Source: LMUY01 sp964242215
Lineage (GTDB): Bacteria; Pseudomonadota; Alphaproteobacteria; Acetobacterales; Acetobacteraceae
Length of the DNA stretch: 64,000 nt
Reading direction: 5' to 3'
Assembly (NCBI GenBank): GCA_964242215.1
Contig: CAXTCJ010000009.1
Coordinates: 34,356 to 98,355, forward strand
The position numbers and the translations under genes are program-made. Shown piece after piece: positions 33,601 to 40,279 of the stretch (position 1 is its first letter; each line of letters begins with the position of its first letter). The notes beneath the pieces are model-generated. The model ran no database searches, was not told where the DNA came from, and saw only the letters and a program-made list of their open reading frames with translations.

Positions 33601-33684
33601 AGCCTGTACAGGCTGGGGAAGCAGGAGCATCCCGCCAACCCCTGCAACACCGAGCAGCAGCCAGGCCTGGGACGTTATGGTCAT
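30643..33684 (-). CDS. secreted beta-helix (pectate-lyase-like) protein with YadA-like repeats
   Basis: About 1013 residues from the ATG at 33684, which has GGAG upstream; the frame is open further back but that part reads as non-coding. A signal peptide is clear (SQAWLLLGVAGVGGMLLLPQ, then PVQAA). Around residue 80 the start of a pectate-lyase-3/tail-spike beta-helix is seen (SINVRDFGAVGA), and at ~330-370 DDTAAFAAAINKTIAL with TYVFAPAGVYYING. Residues ~730-900 are short repeats of the YadA/Hep_Hag head type (NIAIGRYAGQ, NVAIGYNAGG, NLAVGTVALS, NVALGSYSLQ). The C terminus has four Cys. It resembles a phage tail spike or a surface polysaccharide-binding or depolymerising protein. It lies downstream of the leftward glycan operon. 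Confidence 0.75.
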   Translation of the reverse strand: MTITSQAWLLLGVAGVGGMLLLPQPVQAANVSPAPGIPLATQGKPSGPAVLDSVGTVGGNTVTSTNGTANLSLASIRGESINVRDFGAVGATNPAITGLDGVIAAGSQSFASNAATFTAADVGKVIQIDGAAGVGQPPLVTTIAAYVGPHTVTLAAAATASVPQYYLTMANPSGAGTAGSYVPGETVAIQGGTAATAAAAKLLTTHVRKATQVANGTGGTNGACTLSGTTGSGVKFSAAATIASGAISAIGSITVSGHYITSPAAITAEPVTSNCGLTGATVSLAMDPDALSVSSGGAYSAAPSNPSATGAGSASGASGATLNLTFQRTGTYVYGVDDTAAFAAAINKTIALFAAGKQTYVFAPAGVYYINGSALPVFTGLPGGIVGDGQTKTRFIVGASYAGDLFSWSQDYLASYHPFNGPSGQITANPAGPLARGFSVMGDRLAASQQNALTFYDMNDYARLDDITVEYLNGRCFSTGTLKNSIFSFMRESRIGAVRCFNDGSAAAPVFELDAAGGGDSSNNVDLDNIDIYAPYGTGMVFRSNGSGIAGIRGSRIRVEGLESDSANIAADLMQIGDGTMVGSISDISLKQVELVDPYLGYSALHILSPTAASQPYLIDIDGNAMAGGLPLGRGIQVDTGRNLFFHLSAINTIDTGVTVGPAANGVGAIVLSGDGSEPTWTYAIDPTSVASVSVLSTKQATTGLANVTGIAGLFSVPSNDSNSLAIGSGALAAQSTGTSNIAIGRYAGQKITSGSSNVAIGYNAGGVITTASNNLAVGTVALSQSTNGSNVALGSYSLQFATAACCNVAVGSSAMQGVAAAPLTGSANTVVGVSAAPLLQAGGANNTVLGEIAAATMTTGSANVVIGQSAGGALVTGGGNILIGNGVNTPSGTDVSSKLNLGGVLVADRVSGHRGYGGTALSASALSACGTSPAVMSGSTDASGALTAGSGASACTLTFASAYPAAPSCIVTSRAGLAVSYTPAAGSLLVSATGLGGTTLDYRCINLGTGTP

Positions 33685-33745
33685 CAGTGCTCCACGAATA
33701 ATCGAAGCAGCAATGTTAGCATAAATAACTTGCGTTTTTGTAGAT

Positions 33746-36490
33746 CTACGCCGGCATCGCGGCCGCCATGTCGGCCTCCGCGGCATCGAGCAATACGCGA
33801 TCCGTCTCACTTGGTGTCCGTGAGCCAATATCCACCGACAGCAATCGGCGTATGTCCGCCGCCGGCAATGCCCCCTCGTCGACCGGGCCCTCGAACTTCA
33901 CCCCCCGCAGCAACTCGACGCTGACGCCTTGATAAAGCGTGGTGTAGGCAAGGTTCGTGTGGCCCGAGAAACCCCGCGGGAAGCCATAGAGCTCCTTGGT
34001 TTCGGGCAGGTTGCAAAACGACCACACGCTGGAATAGACGTCCATCGCATGACGTGACCCGGCGGCGAATTGGTCGCCGATGATGAAGGCGCCTTCCGGG
34101 ACGATCGTCGGAGGGCGGTCGCAAAATGCGATGTCGTCGCGCGATGATCGGTCCAATACCTCGCGCCAGTCGAAATCCGGGTTGGACTCGGCCACGAACT
34201 TGTCGGGCCTGATCCGGATATAGAGGTCGAACTCGCCGTGATCCGTCGCCATCCGGTGCGATTGGGCGATCTTGTAGTACATCTTCATCGGGTTGTTGAA
34301 CCCGGCAAACTCCGGCGTGCCATCGTCCTCGACGACGACGTGGTCCGTTCGATAGAAATCCCGCACATCGGCCGCAGAGATCGCCTGCCCGGAGCGGAAG
34401 TAGTCGAAGAAATTCGGGTATTGGGCCAGGAGCGTGCGGCGGTCCACATTGCCGGCGACCGTGCGGAACGCGGTGAGGAAGTTGCCGGTGAACGATCGAT
34501 TGGCATGCACGCCAACCGGCATCTTGCGGCCGATATCCTGCCACGTGTGGACGAAAGTCGTAACGTCGTGCTCCTCCAGCCGCAGATGGCGCCAGCTTGG
34601 ATTGGCCCGTTTGTAGCCCCGTAGCTGCCCGGACACGCAGAGTGCGATCCTGAGCCGCCGGTGCGCCGGCCGACCCGGCACGGGCACGCGAGGGCTGCAA
34701 ATGGCGAGCAGCGCCGCGTGGATCTGCCGGCCGACACCCTGCGCTGGCAGCGGCCTAGCGGGAAACAACTGGCCAACGCCGTCCCGCAACCGGCGGTATT
34801 CCGGCCGTTCCCCGAAATACGAAAGCACCAGGAGGTTGTACAACGCCTCCGCGTCGCGTACCCCCACGGGGGCCTGCTCCAAAGATTCGAGTTTCGCCGC
34901 GGCGGCGCGCGACACCGCGTCGAGGAACCCAGACGCACGCCCCGTGCACACTCTGGCCAGTTCCGGGCTGAGCATGAATCCCAACAGGGAACGGTTGGGG
35001 GTTGGGAGGTAATGGGCCACGATCTCGTCGACGGCGGCATCCTGGCCATGCCGCGACCCGAGGGCAACGCCGACAAGCTTCGACATCATCCCCAGAATGG
35101 GCCAGTCCTGCCGGTCGAGCCACGTCACGATCTCGGTTTTCACAACCTTGAACCGATTGCCATCGAGGAACAGCAGCTCCGTCAGGCCGACCACGATCTG
35201 CGGCAGCCAGTTCGGCAGCGGCAGTTCCTTTTCCTCGAGGAGAATGGGCAGGAAGCGCTCGACCGGGGCGGCCTCGGTCCGGTTGAGATACAGCAGCCAG
35301 GTCAGCCGGTAGAACCGGGGCGTCCGATTGGAGGCGTTCTGCACCAGACGGTTCCACTGACCGTAGCTCTCGCTCCAATTGCTGGGGGTGAAGCTCAACT
35401 CCAGGTTGGCCAGCGTGACTTCGTCGTCGTTCGGAAAGCGTGTGGCCGCTTGCTCCATCAAGGCCAGCGCCTGGGGAAGCTGGCCGGACCGGATCAAGGC
35501 TTCTGCGCCGCGAACGAAACCGCGGGGATCACCGGGGAAATTGCGGCGAACCTGCTCCCAGCGCTGCATCATCTCCGGCAGATCACCGGCCACGTCGGCC
35601 GCTTCGGCGTAGGCGTGGGCCACCCATAACGAGTTCGGGAAACGGGCAAACGCCTCGATGATCACCTCGGCCGCGTCATGCACCCGTCCAAGCCTGCTGA
35701 GGGCCGTGCCGCCCAGGACGTAGGCCGCGACCTCGTCGGGGAACTCGGCGCGCATGGCGGCCCATCGTTCGGCCGCGCCCGCCCAGTCCTCCACCGCCAT
35801 CGCACGCTCGGCCAATAACCGGCGGAGCTTGGCAATTTGGCCCCGATCCTGAGTGCCACCCTGGGCCAGACGCTGCTCCGCCAAGGTCAGCAGGTCCTCT
35901 GCCTGGGCGTCCTCGCCAAGCTCGTGCAGGGCTACGGCTCCCCGCGTGTAGCCGGCGGCGGCTTCCGGGAAGCGCTGCCGCATGACTGCCCAGCGGGCCG
36001 ACGCCTCGGCCCATGCGGCCCGGCTCATCGAGAATTCGGCATGCTGTTCCAAGACCGGCGCAATCGCAGGAAACCGTCTGGCCGCCGCGTCCAGCAAGCC
36101 TCCCGCCTCATCGAGCCAGCCGGCCCTGGTGAGCGCCCGCACCCCCTCGAGATAGGCCGCCGGGTCATGCGGAAAATCGATCTGCGCCGCCTTCCAGCGG
36201 CGGGCCGCCTCGATCCAGTTCCCCGCGATCATGGCGAGGTCGGCGTAGCAGTGGGCGGGCCAAACGTGCTTGCCCAGGGTCGTGACGCACTGCGTGACGA
36301 GATCTTCGGCTTCGGCCACACGTCCGGCACTGCCCAGCGCCTGAGCCGCGCGAACATACCCGGCCATGTCCGCCGGGAATCTCGCGCGGTACTTGGCCCA
36401 GAGCTGGACGGCCAGATCCCAGTGCAGCCCGCGAGACGCCTGGTCTGCAGCGGTGAATAGCGCGTCCTTGGTCGGCTCAGCTGCGTCCAT
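33746..36490 (-). CDS. TPR protein with C-terminal glycosyltransferase-like 'SGQLRG' domain
   Basis: About 914 residues from the ATG at 36490, preceded by GAGGAT; a TTG at 36523 is in frame. Residues ~10-420 contain at least eight helical repeats of one type with a Trp/Arg core (LAVQLWAKYRARFPADMAGY, GAAERWAAMRAEFPDEVAAY). From ~610 the same domain as in the protein at 26152-28479 follows: LRIALCVSGQLRGYKRA, TTFVHTWQDIG, NPMKMYYKIAQSH, LYIRIRPDKFV. The C-terminal part has IADRRLL-like and DEGALPAADI segments of no known role. It lies 29 bases after the GT4 gene of the leftward operon. I infer a soluble glycosyltransferase with a protein-interaction N terminus. The acceptor is unknown. Confidence 0.65.
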   Translation of the reverse strand: MDAAEPTKDALFTAADQASRGLHWDLAVQLWAKYRARFPADMAGYVRAAQALGSAGRVAEAEDLVTQCVTTLGKHVWPAHCYADLAMIAGNWIEAARRWKAAQIDFPHDPAAYLEGVRALTRAGWLDEAGGLLDAAARRFPAIAPVLEQHAEFSMSRAAWAEASARWAVMRQRFPEAAAGYTRGAVALHELGEDAQAEDLLTLAEQRLAQGGTQDRGQIAKLRRLLAERAMAVEDWAGAAERWAAMRAEFPDEVAAYVLGGTALSRLGRVHDAAEVIIEAFARFPNSLWVAHAYAEAADVAGDLPEMMQRWEQVRRNFPGDPRGFVRGAEALIRSGQLPQALALMEQAATRFPNDDEVTLANLELSFTPSNWSESYGQWNRLVQNASNRTPRFYRLTWLLYLNRTEAAPVERFLPILLEEKELPLPNWLPQIVVGLTELLFLDGNRFKVVKTEIVTWLDRQDWPILGMMSKLVGVALGSRHGQDAAVDEIVAHYLPTPNRSLLGFMLSPELARVCTGRASGFLDAVSRAAAAKLESLEQAPVGVRDAEALYNLLVLSYFGERPEYRRLRDGVGQLFPARPLPAQGVGRQIHAALLAICSPRVPVPGRPAHRRLRIALCVSGQLRGYKRANPSWRHLRLEEHDVTTFVHTWQDIGRKMPVGVHANRSFTGNFLTAFRTVAGNVDRRTLLAQYPNFFDYFRSGQAISAADVRDFYRTDHVVVEDDGTPEFAGFNNPMKMYYKIAQSHRMATDHGEFDLYIRIRPDKFVAESNPDFDWREVLDRSSRDDIAFCDRPPTIVPEGAFIIGDQFAAGSRHAMDVYSSVWSFCNLPETKELYGFPRGFSGHTNLAYTTLYQGVSVELLRGVKFEGPVDEGALPAADIRRLLSVDIGSRTPSETDRVLLDAAEADMAAAMPA

Positions 36491-36519
36491 GAAATCCTCG
36501 TGGGGCTGGCTGGGCTGGT

Positions 36520-37830
36520 TCAACTCGCCAAAGCAAGGCTGGGTGTGTGCTCAAAATACAGTCTTTCGAATTCCGCCACCATCACGTCCCTCGCTGGCGG
36601 CTCCGGGACGGCCGCGCGCAAGCGTTCCCACAACCCCGCCTCGGTTGCGGCCCGCCGGATAACCCGCGCGAGCGAGCGATGATCGCCCAACTGGAAATGC
36701 AGCCCATCCACCTCGTCGAGCACCCGCTCACCCGGGCCGCCGACATTGGAACAGATCACCGGCTTGCCGAACATCCAGGCTTCCGAGATCACCAGCCCGA
36801 AAATCTCCCACCAAGTCGAGGGGACGATGCACCAATCCACCCGCGCCATGCGGCTCGGCAACTCGTCGACGTGATAGGAGCCGTTCAGCGTCACGATCTG
36901 TTCGTCCGGCGGGCGCTCGCCTTCCTCGGCGAGGAACGCCTCGATCTCGTCGCGGATCGGCTGGGTGGCGTAGCGTAGATTGTCGCCGTTCAGGTCCACG
37001 GAGAAATCGGTGAAACCCTCCGCACGAAGCAGGCGAACGGCGCGGAGCAGGATGTGGATGCCCTTGTTGTCTACGAACTGGCCGAAGAAGCCGAACCGGG
37101 TCTTGAGCCCGTCCGGCGGCGGTGTCGGCTTGCCGTAGATACGCTGCCCGTTGGTGATGTGGTGGATCTTCTCCCGCGGGATGCCCCAGCGAACGAAGTG
37201 TTCGATCATGAAAATGCTCGGGCAGGTGTAGGCGTCGGCCACCGAGAGATGCTGCATGAACCACATCTTGCGCATCAGAAACTGCTCCGGCGAGCGGCCG
37301 GGGAAACACTGGTGGCAGCGCACGGGGCTCGCATGGGTGCAGAGCGACCGGTCCGTGGTCCGCACCATCTGGCCATGTGCGTCGCAGATGGTGAGGAACT
37401 CGTGGAACGTGAAGATGATGCGGCAATTCGGCAGCACACGCCGGGTCAGCGTGAGCAGATCGATGCCGTAGATGAGGAAGTGGTGGAAGTGCACCACCTC
37501 CGGTTGGATGGTCTCCAAGAACTCGACGAACGCCTCGATATGCAGGGGCGACCCGGTCTTGTGCCAGAGGTGGTCGTAGTCGGCGGATAGATACAGGAAC
37601 TCGTTGTGGCGACCGTCGAAACCGGTGATCCGGGCGCCGCTTTTATAGAGCGCCGGGTAGCTGGAATCGATTGAGGCCAACAGCACCGGCTCGATGTCCG
37701 GGAGCTCGCGCAGGCCTTCGAACAGCTCGTAACAAATCTGCTGGGCGCCCCCCCGGACAAGCTCCGGATGGAAGAGGCTGAGCAGCAAAACCTTCCGCTT
37801 AGCCGCCGGCACGGGGATCGTGGCGCTCAC
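36520..37830 (-). CDS. GT4-family glycosyltransferase
   Basis: 436 residues starting at a GTG that overlaps the upstream stop (GTGA). The GT-B architecture is clear. The N domain begins VLLLSLFHPELVRGGAQQIC and contains VVHFHHFLIYG and FTFHEFLTICD. The linker has a Cys cluster (LCTHASPVRCHQCFPGR) seen in several GT4 enzymes. The C domain has RFGFFGQFVDNKGIHILLRA for nucleotide-sugar binding and the family motif ending PSTWWEIFGLVISEAWMFGK, where the E-x7-E pair (EIFGLVISE) is intact. This is a retaining transferase of the cytoplasmic membrane surface. It sits between the GT2 gene and the TPR-glycosyltransferase gene. Sugar specificity is unknown. Confidence 0.9.
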   Translation of the reverse strand: MSATIPVPAAKRKVLLLSLFHPELVRGGAQQICYELFEGLRELPDIEPVLLASIDSSYPALYKSGARITGFDGRHNEFLYLSADYDHLWHKTGSPLHIEAFVEFLETIQPEVVHFHHFLIYGIDLLTLTRRVLPNCRIIFTFHEFLTICDAHGQMVRTTDRSLCTHASPVRCHQCFPGRSPEQFLMRKMWFMQHLSVADAYTCPSIFMIEHFVRWGIPREKIHHITNGQRIYGKPTPPPDGLKTRFGFFGQFVDNKGIHILLRAVRLLRAEGFTDFSVDLNGDNLRYATQPIRDEIEAFLAEEGERPPDEQIVTLNGSYHVDELPSRMARVDWCIVPSTWWEIFGLVISEAWMFGKPVICSNVGGPGERVLDEVDGLHFQLGDHRSLARVIRRAATEAGLWERLRAAVPEPPARDVMVAEFERLYFEHTPSLALAS

Positions 37831-39533
37831 GGCATCGCAAGGAGTTTTGGGTTACGTCCGCGGAGATTGGTCGCGATGAACTCTTTCCATTGCTGGGTAA
37901 AATGCCAACGGTTGACCGTCGAGCCACCCTCGTGGACATGCTTGCGGGTGGAGCCCTTGCCCTCGAGATGCCAGAACGGCACGGGATGCACCCAGACTGG
38001 TTTGCCGCCCACCAGGCTTTTCAGGCAGAGATCGGCGTCTTCATAGTGACCGAAGACGTATTCGAGCGAAAACCCGCCCAGCTCCTCGAACCAGGCACGG
38101 TCGACCGAGATGAAGGCCCCCGTCACGGCTGAGACTTTGCGCGAGGCCAAAAGGGCCTTGGTGTCGGGCGGGGCGCCTTTGCCGTAGTGCTCGACACGGA
38201 TCATCTCGTGACGCTCGATCTTTCCGTCCCGGATCGACACACCGGTATCGATGTCGAAGAACATGCCCGCATGCATCAGGGAGCCGTCGTCGTAATACAG
38301 CGGCGCGCCGAAGATTGCCGTCTGCTCGGCGGGGAGGCCGGCCACGATGGCGCTGTGCGTGGTGGCCCAGCCCCGATCGCGTGGGAACACGTCGGGGTTG
38401 ACGATGAGGATACGCTCGCTGCGCGCAGACTCCGTGGCGACGTTGTTTGCTGCGCCGAAGCCGGCATTGCTCGGCAGGATGACGATGGTGATCGTGATCC
38501 CATAGACCCGGTGCGCCATGGCTGCTTCCTTCAGCAGCGTTTCCGCAAGCTCCGGGCTATTCGATACGTAGATGAACTCGTATCTGTCGGCACCGGGGCA
38601 GCCGGTGAACATCGCTGCCTGCAGAAACAAATACTCCGCCCGGCCATAAAGACAGACGATGATCGATCCATCCAGTTTACCGACGGGCGTGCCGAACCGC
38701 GTGATGTACGCGCCGTCGATGATCTGGCCCGACAACTCGACATTGTAGTCGACCAAGACTTTACCCAGACCGTCCTTCAACTGAAGAGCGGATTCGGCCT
38801 GCGGGTTCGCGAAGTATCGGGCCGAGGCAAGGTATTCAAGCGCAACCTCGCGCAGTTTTTCGTCGTCCACATGCTGGGGTTGCACAGAAAAGGTTTTCTG
38901 TTCAGGGCCAACCGAGAGACGTATCGCGATGCTGTCGGCGGCTGCAAAGCCTGTTGCGACCTGAAAGACGGTCCAGAAGCCGAGCAGCTTGCCGGGCCGC
39001 GCCACGACCACGCCCTCCGCGTCCTCGCGTCGGCAGCGCGCCAGGTGGCGAACGGCGGCGATCGGCAGGCCCGCCTTGAGGCAGGACACCTCACGAAGCG
39101 GGGCCGTTTCATCATTCAACCAGCCAATGACGAGGCACCACCCACTCCGCGCGACAAACACGGCATCGAGGCCGCCTGCCGGGAAGGTAGCCGTATCCTT
39201 GGATTGGCCGGCGGCGAGATAGCGCGGGTTGGCGAGCCGGTTTTCTCGGGCGCCGTGGCGAAGATAATGATCTAGGCCAGAAGCCCATTCTCCCGCAGTG
39301 ATTGCGTCCGCAATGTCGGGGAAGGCAAGAAGGTAGCGGCTTTCGACAAACCCGTCGTCGCGCAACTCAGGCTCGATATCCTGTTGTTGCGGCGTTTGCT
39401 TGGTTTGCGTCGCACTCCCCGATAGCTCTCGCTCCATGATTGACAGAGCATCATCGAACGCTTTTTCGGTCACGTCATCATTTTCAAACGCGTCCCCCGG
39501 AGCCGCCGGTTTGGGGCGTTTACGAGTTGCCAT
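37827..39533 (-). CDS. GT2-family glycosyltransferase with YPDV-type repeat
   Basis: 568 residues. The N-terminal 50 residues are charged. One copy of the accessory repeat found in the proteins at 5400 and 39542 follows (SRYLLAFPDIADAITAGEW, HYLRHGARENRLANP). A beta region comes next. The GT2 domain starts near 270 (SIIVCLYGRAEYLFLQAAMF), with VILPSNAGFGAANNVATESA and the DxD-equivalent RILIVNPDVFP. FGHYEDADLCLKSL is the acceptor-side motif with Glu-Asp. The C terminus includes VWVHPVPFWHLEGKGS. It overlaps the GT4 gene by 4 bases and follows the small repeat protein by 8 bases. The N-terminal modules suggest that it docks with that protein. Confidence 0.87.
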   Translation of the reverse strand: MATRKRPKPAAPGDAFENDDVTEKAFDDALSIMERELSGSATQTKQTPQQQDIEPELRDDGFVESRYLLAFPDIADAITAGEWASGLDHYLRHGARENRLANPRYLAAGQSKDTATFPAGGLDAVFVARSGWCLVIGWLNDETAPLREVSCLKAGLPIAAVRHLARCRREDAEGVVVARPGKLLGFWTVFQVATGFAAADSIAIRLSVGPEQKTFSVQPQHVDDEKLREVALEYLASARYFANPQAESALQLKDGLGKVLVDYNVELSGQIIDGAYITRFGTPVGKLDGSIIVCLYGRAEYLFLQAAMFTGCPGADRYEFIYVSNSPELAETLLKEAAMAHRVYGITITIVILPSNAGFGAANNVATESARSERILIVNPDVFPRDRGWATTHSAIVAGLPAEQTAIFGAPLYYDDGSLMHAGMFFDIDTGVSIRDGKIERHEMIRVEHYGKGAPPDTKALLASRKVSAVTGAFISVDRAWFEELGGFSLEYVFGHYEDADLCLKSLVGGKPVWVHPVPFWHLEGKGSTRKHVHEGGSTVNRWHFTQQWKEFIATNLRGRNPKLLAMP

Positions 39534-39541
39534 GCTGAAGC

Positions 39542-39958
39542 TTAGGCGTCTTTGCCTCGAAGCTTAAGCCGAAAATGCGGGTATGGAATACGACCCTCGC
39601 GGTAGCCCGCTATATCGAAATGGGCTTGCCCGGAAACGAAGACGCCAGCCTTGACCGCTAAAGCAATATCCTTGTATTCTTCAAGGTACCATGGCTCGTC
39701 TACCATAATAGCATAGGGCATTCTGTGCTCATAATAGCCATGAAGGCTGTAATGGTCGGATGCCGTCGACAAGTCTCCGCCACTAAGGGAGTCCACTACA
39801 TCGGGATACTTGGAGATATACCATCGTTCGTCGACAAATACCTCACCGATTCTGTTTTTAAGTATTTGCGACAGGTAATGGGTTTCTACGGCAATATAAT
39901 TTGTTTTCTGAGATGGAATAATCAGTCTTTTATTGATCATAGCTGATAGAGGTTCCAT
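39542..39958 (-). CDS. small 'WYL-YPDV' repeat protein of the glycan locus
   Basis: About 138 residues from the ATG at 39958, which follows AAGAGAG; in-frame ATGs at 39973 and 40024 and a longer frame to 40108 exist. Two repeat units are visible: VDERWYISKYPDVVDSLSGG with HYSLHGYYEHRMP, and VDEPWYLEEYKDIALAVKAG with HFDIAGYREGRIP. Length and order match the protein at 5400-5798, so the two are paralogues; each is placed directly before a GT2 gene. No catalytic residues can be proposed. It begins the leftward operon and lies 8 bases from the GT2 gene. The sequence is noticeably AT-richer than its neighbours. Confidence 0.65.
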   Translation of the reverse strand: MEPLSAMINKRLIIPSQKTNYIAVETHYLSQILKNRIGEVFVDERWYISKYPDVVDSLSGGDLSTASDHYSLHGYYEHRMPYAIMVDEPWYLEEYKDIALAVKAGVFVSGQAHFDIAGYREGRIPYPHFRLKLRGKDA

Positions 39959-40279
39959 CAGACTCTCTTGCATTTGGCGACCCAACAATGCTCCGCCCGC
40001 GATCGCCGTATCACGCGCTGACATGCAACCAAGCACCCGGCCGTTATTGCAGTAGAGGTTGCATCGCGTCCAGAGTCTTTTCGCACCGCACAACGATTCT
40101 ATGATCACCCCGGGAATGAAGCGACTTTACCGATACGCTTTGATTTCATTCAATCTTTCAGATGTTAAGATCTCCGGAACAAATGGTGTCCTACCGATAC
40201 GAAATTGATCGAGGGGCGGCGACCTTCACGCGCAGGGGACATCACAGTAGACGGTACGGCCTACCATGAGAGTTTAACC
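39959..40279. promoter_or_regulatory. divergent intergenic region between the two glycan operons
   Basis: This AT-richer stretch must hold the promoters of both operons. A 10-bp direct repeat, TACCGATACG, occurs at 40128-40137 and 40192-40201, 64 bases apart (about six helical turns). It could be a binding site for a regulator acting on the rightward FkbH operon. No convincing -35/-10 pair could be fixed, and no gene is seen here apart from possible N-terminal extensions of the leftward repeat protein. Confidence 0.35.

Noticed and set aside
33685..33828. 48-residue upstream extension of the beta-helix protein
   Set aside because: It would place a basic, unconserved stretch before the signal peptide and overlap the neighbouring gene. 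The ATG at 33684 has a ribosome site.
31744..33924. A 726-codon open frame on the plus strand opposite the secreted beta-helix gene
   Set aside because: It lies wholly antisense to a gene with a signal peptide and known repeats. Its translation is rich in Arg, Gly, Ala and Val without motifs, as expected from high GC at third positions.
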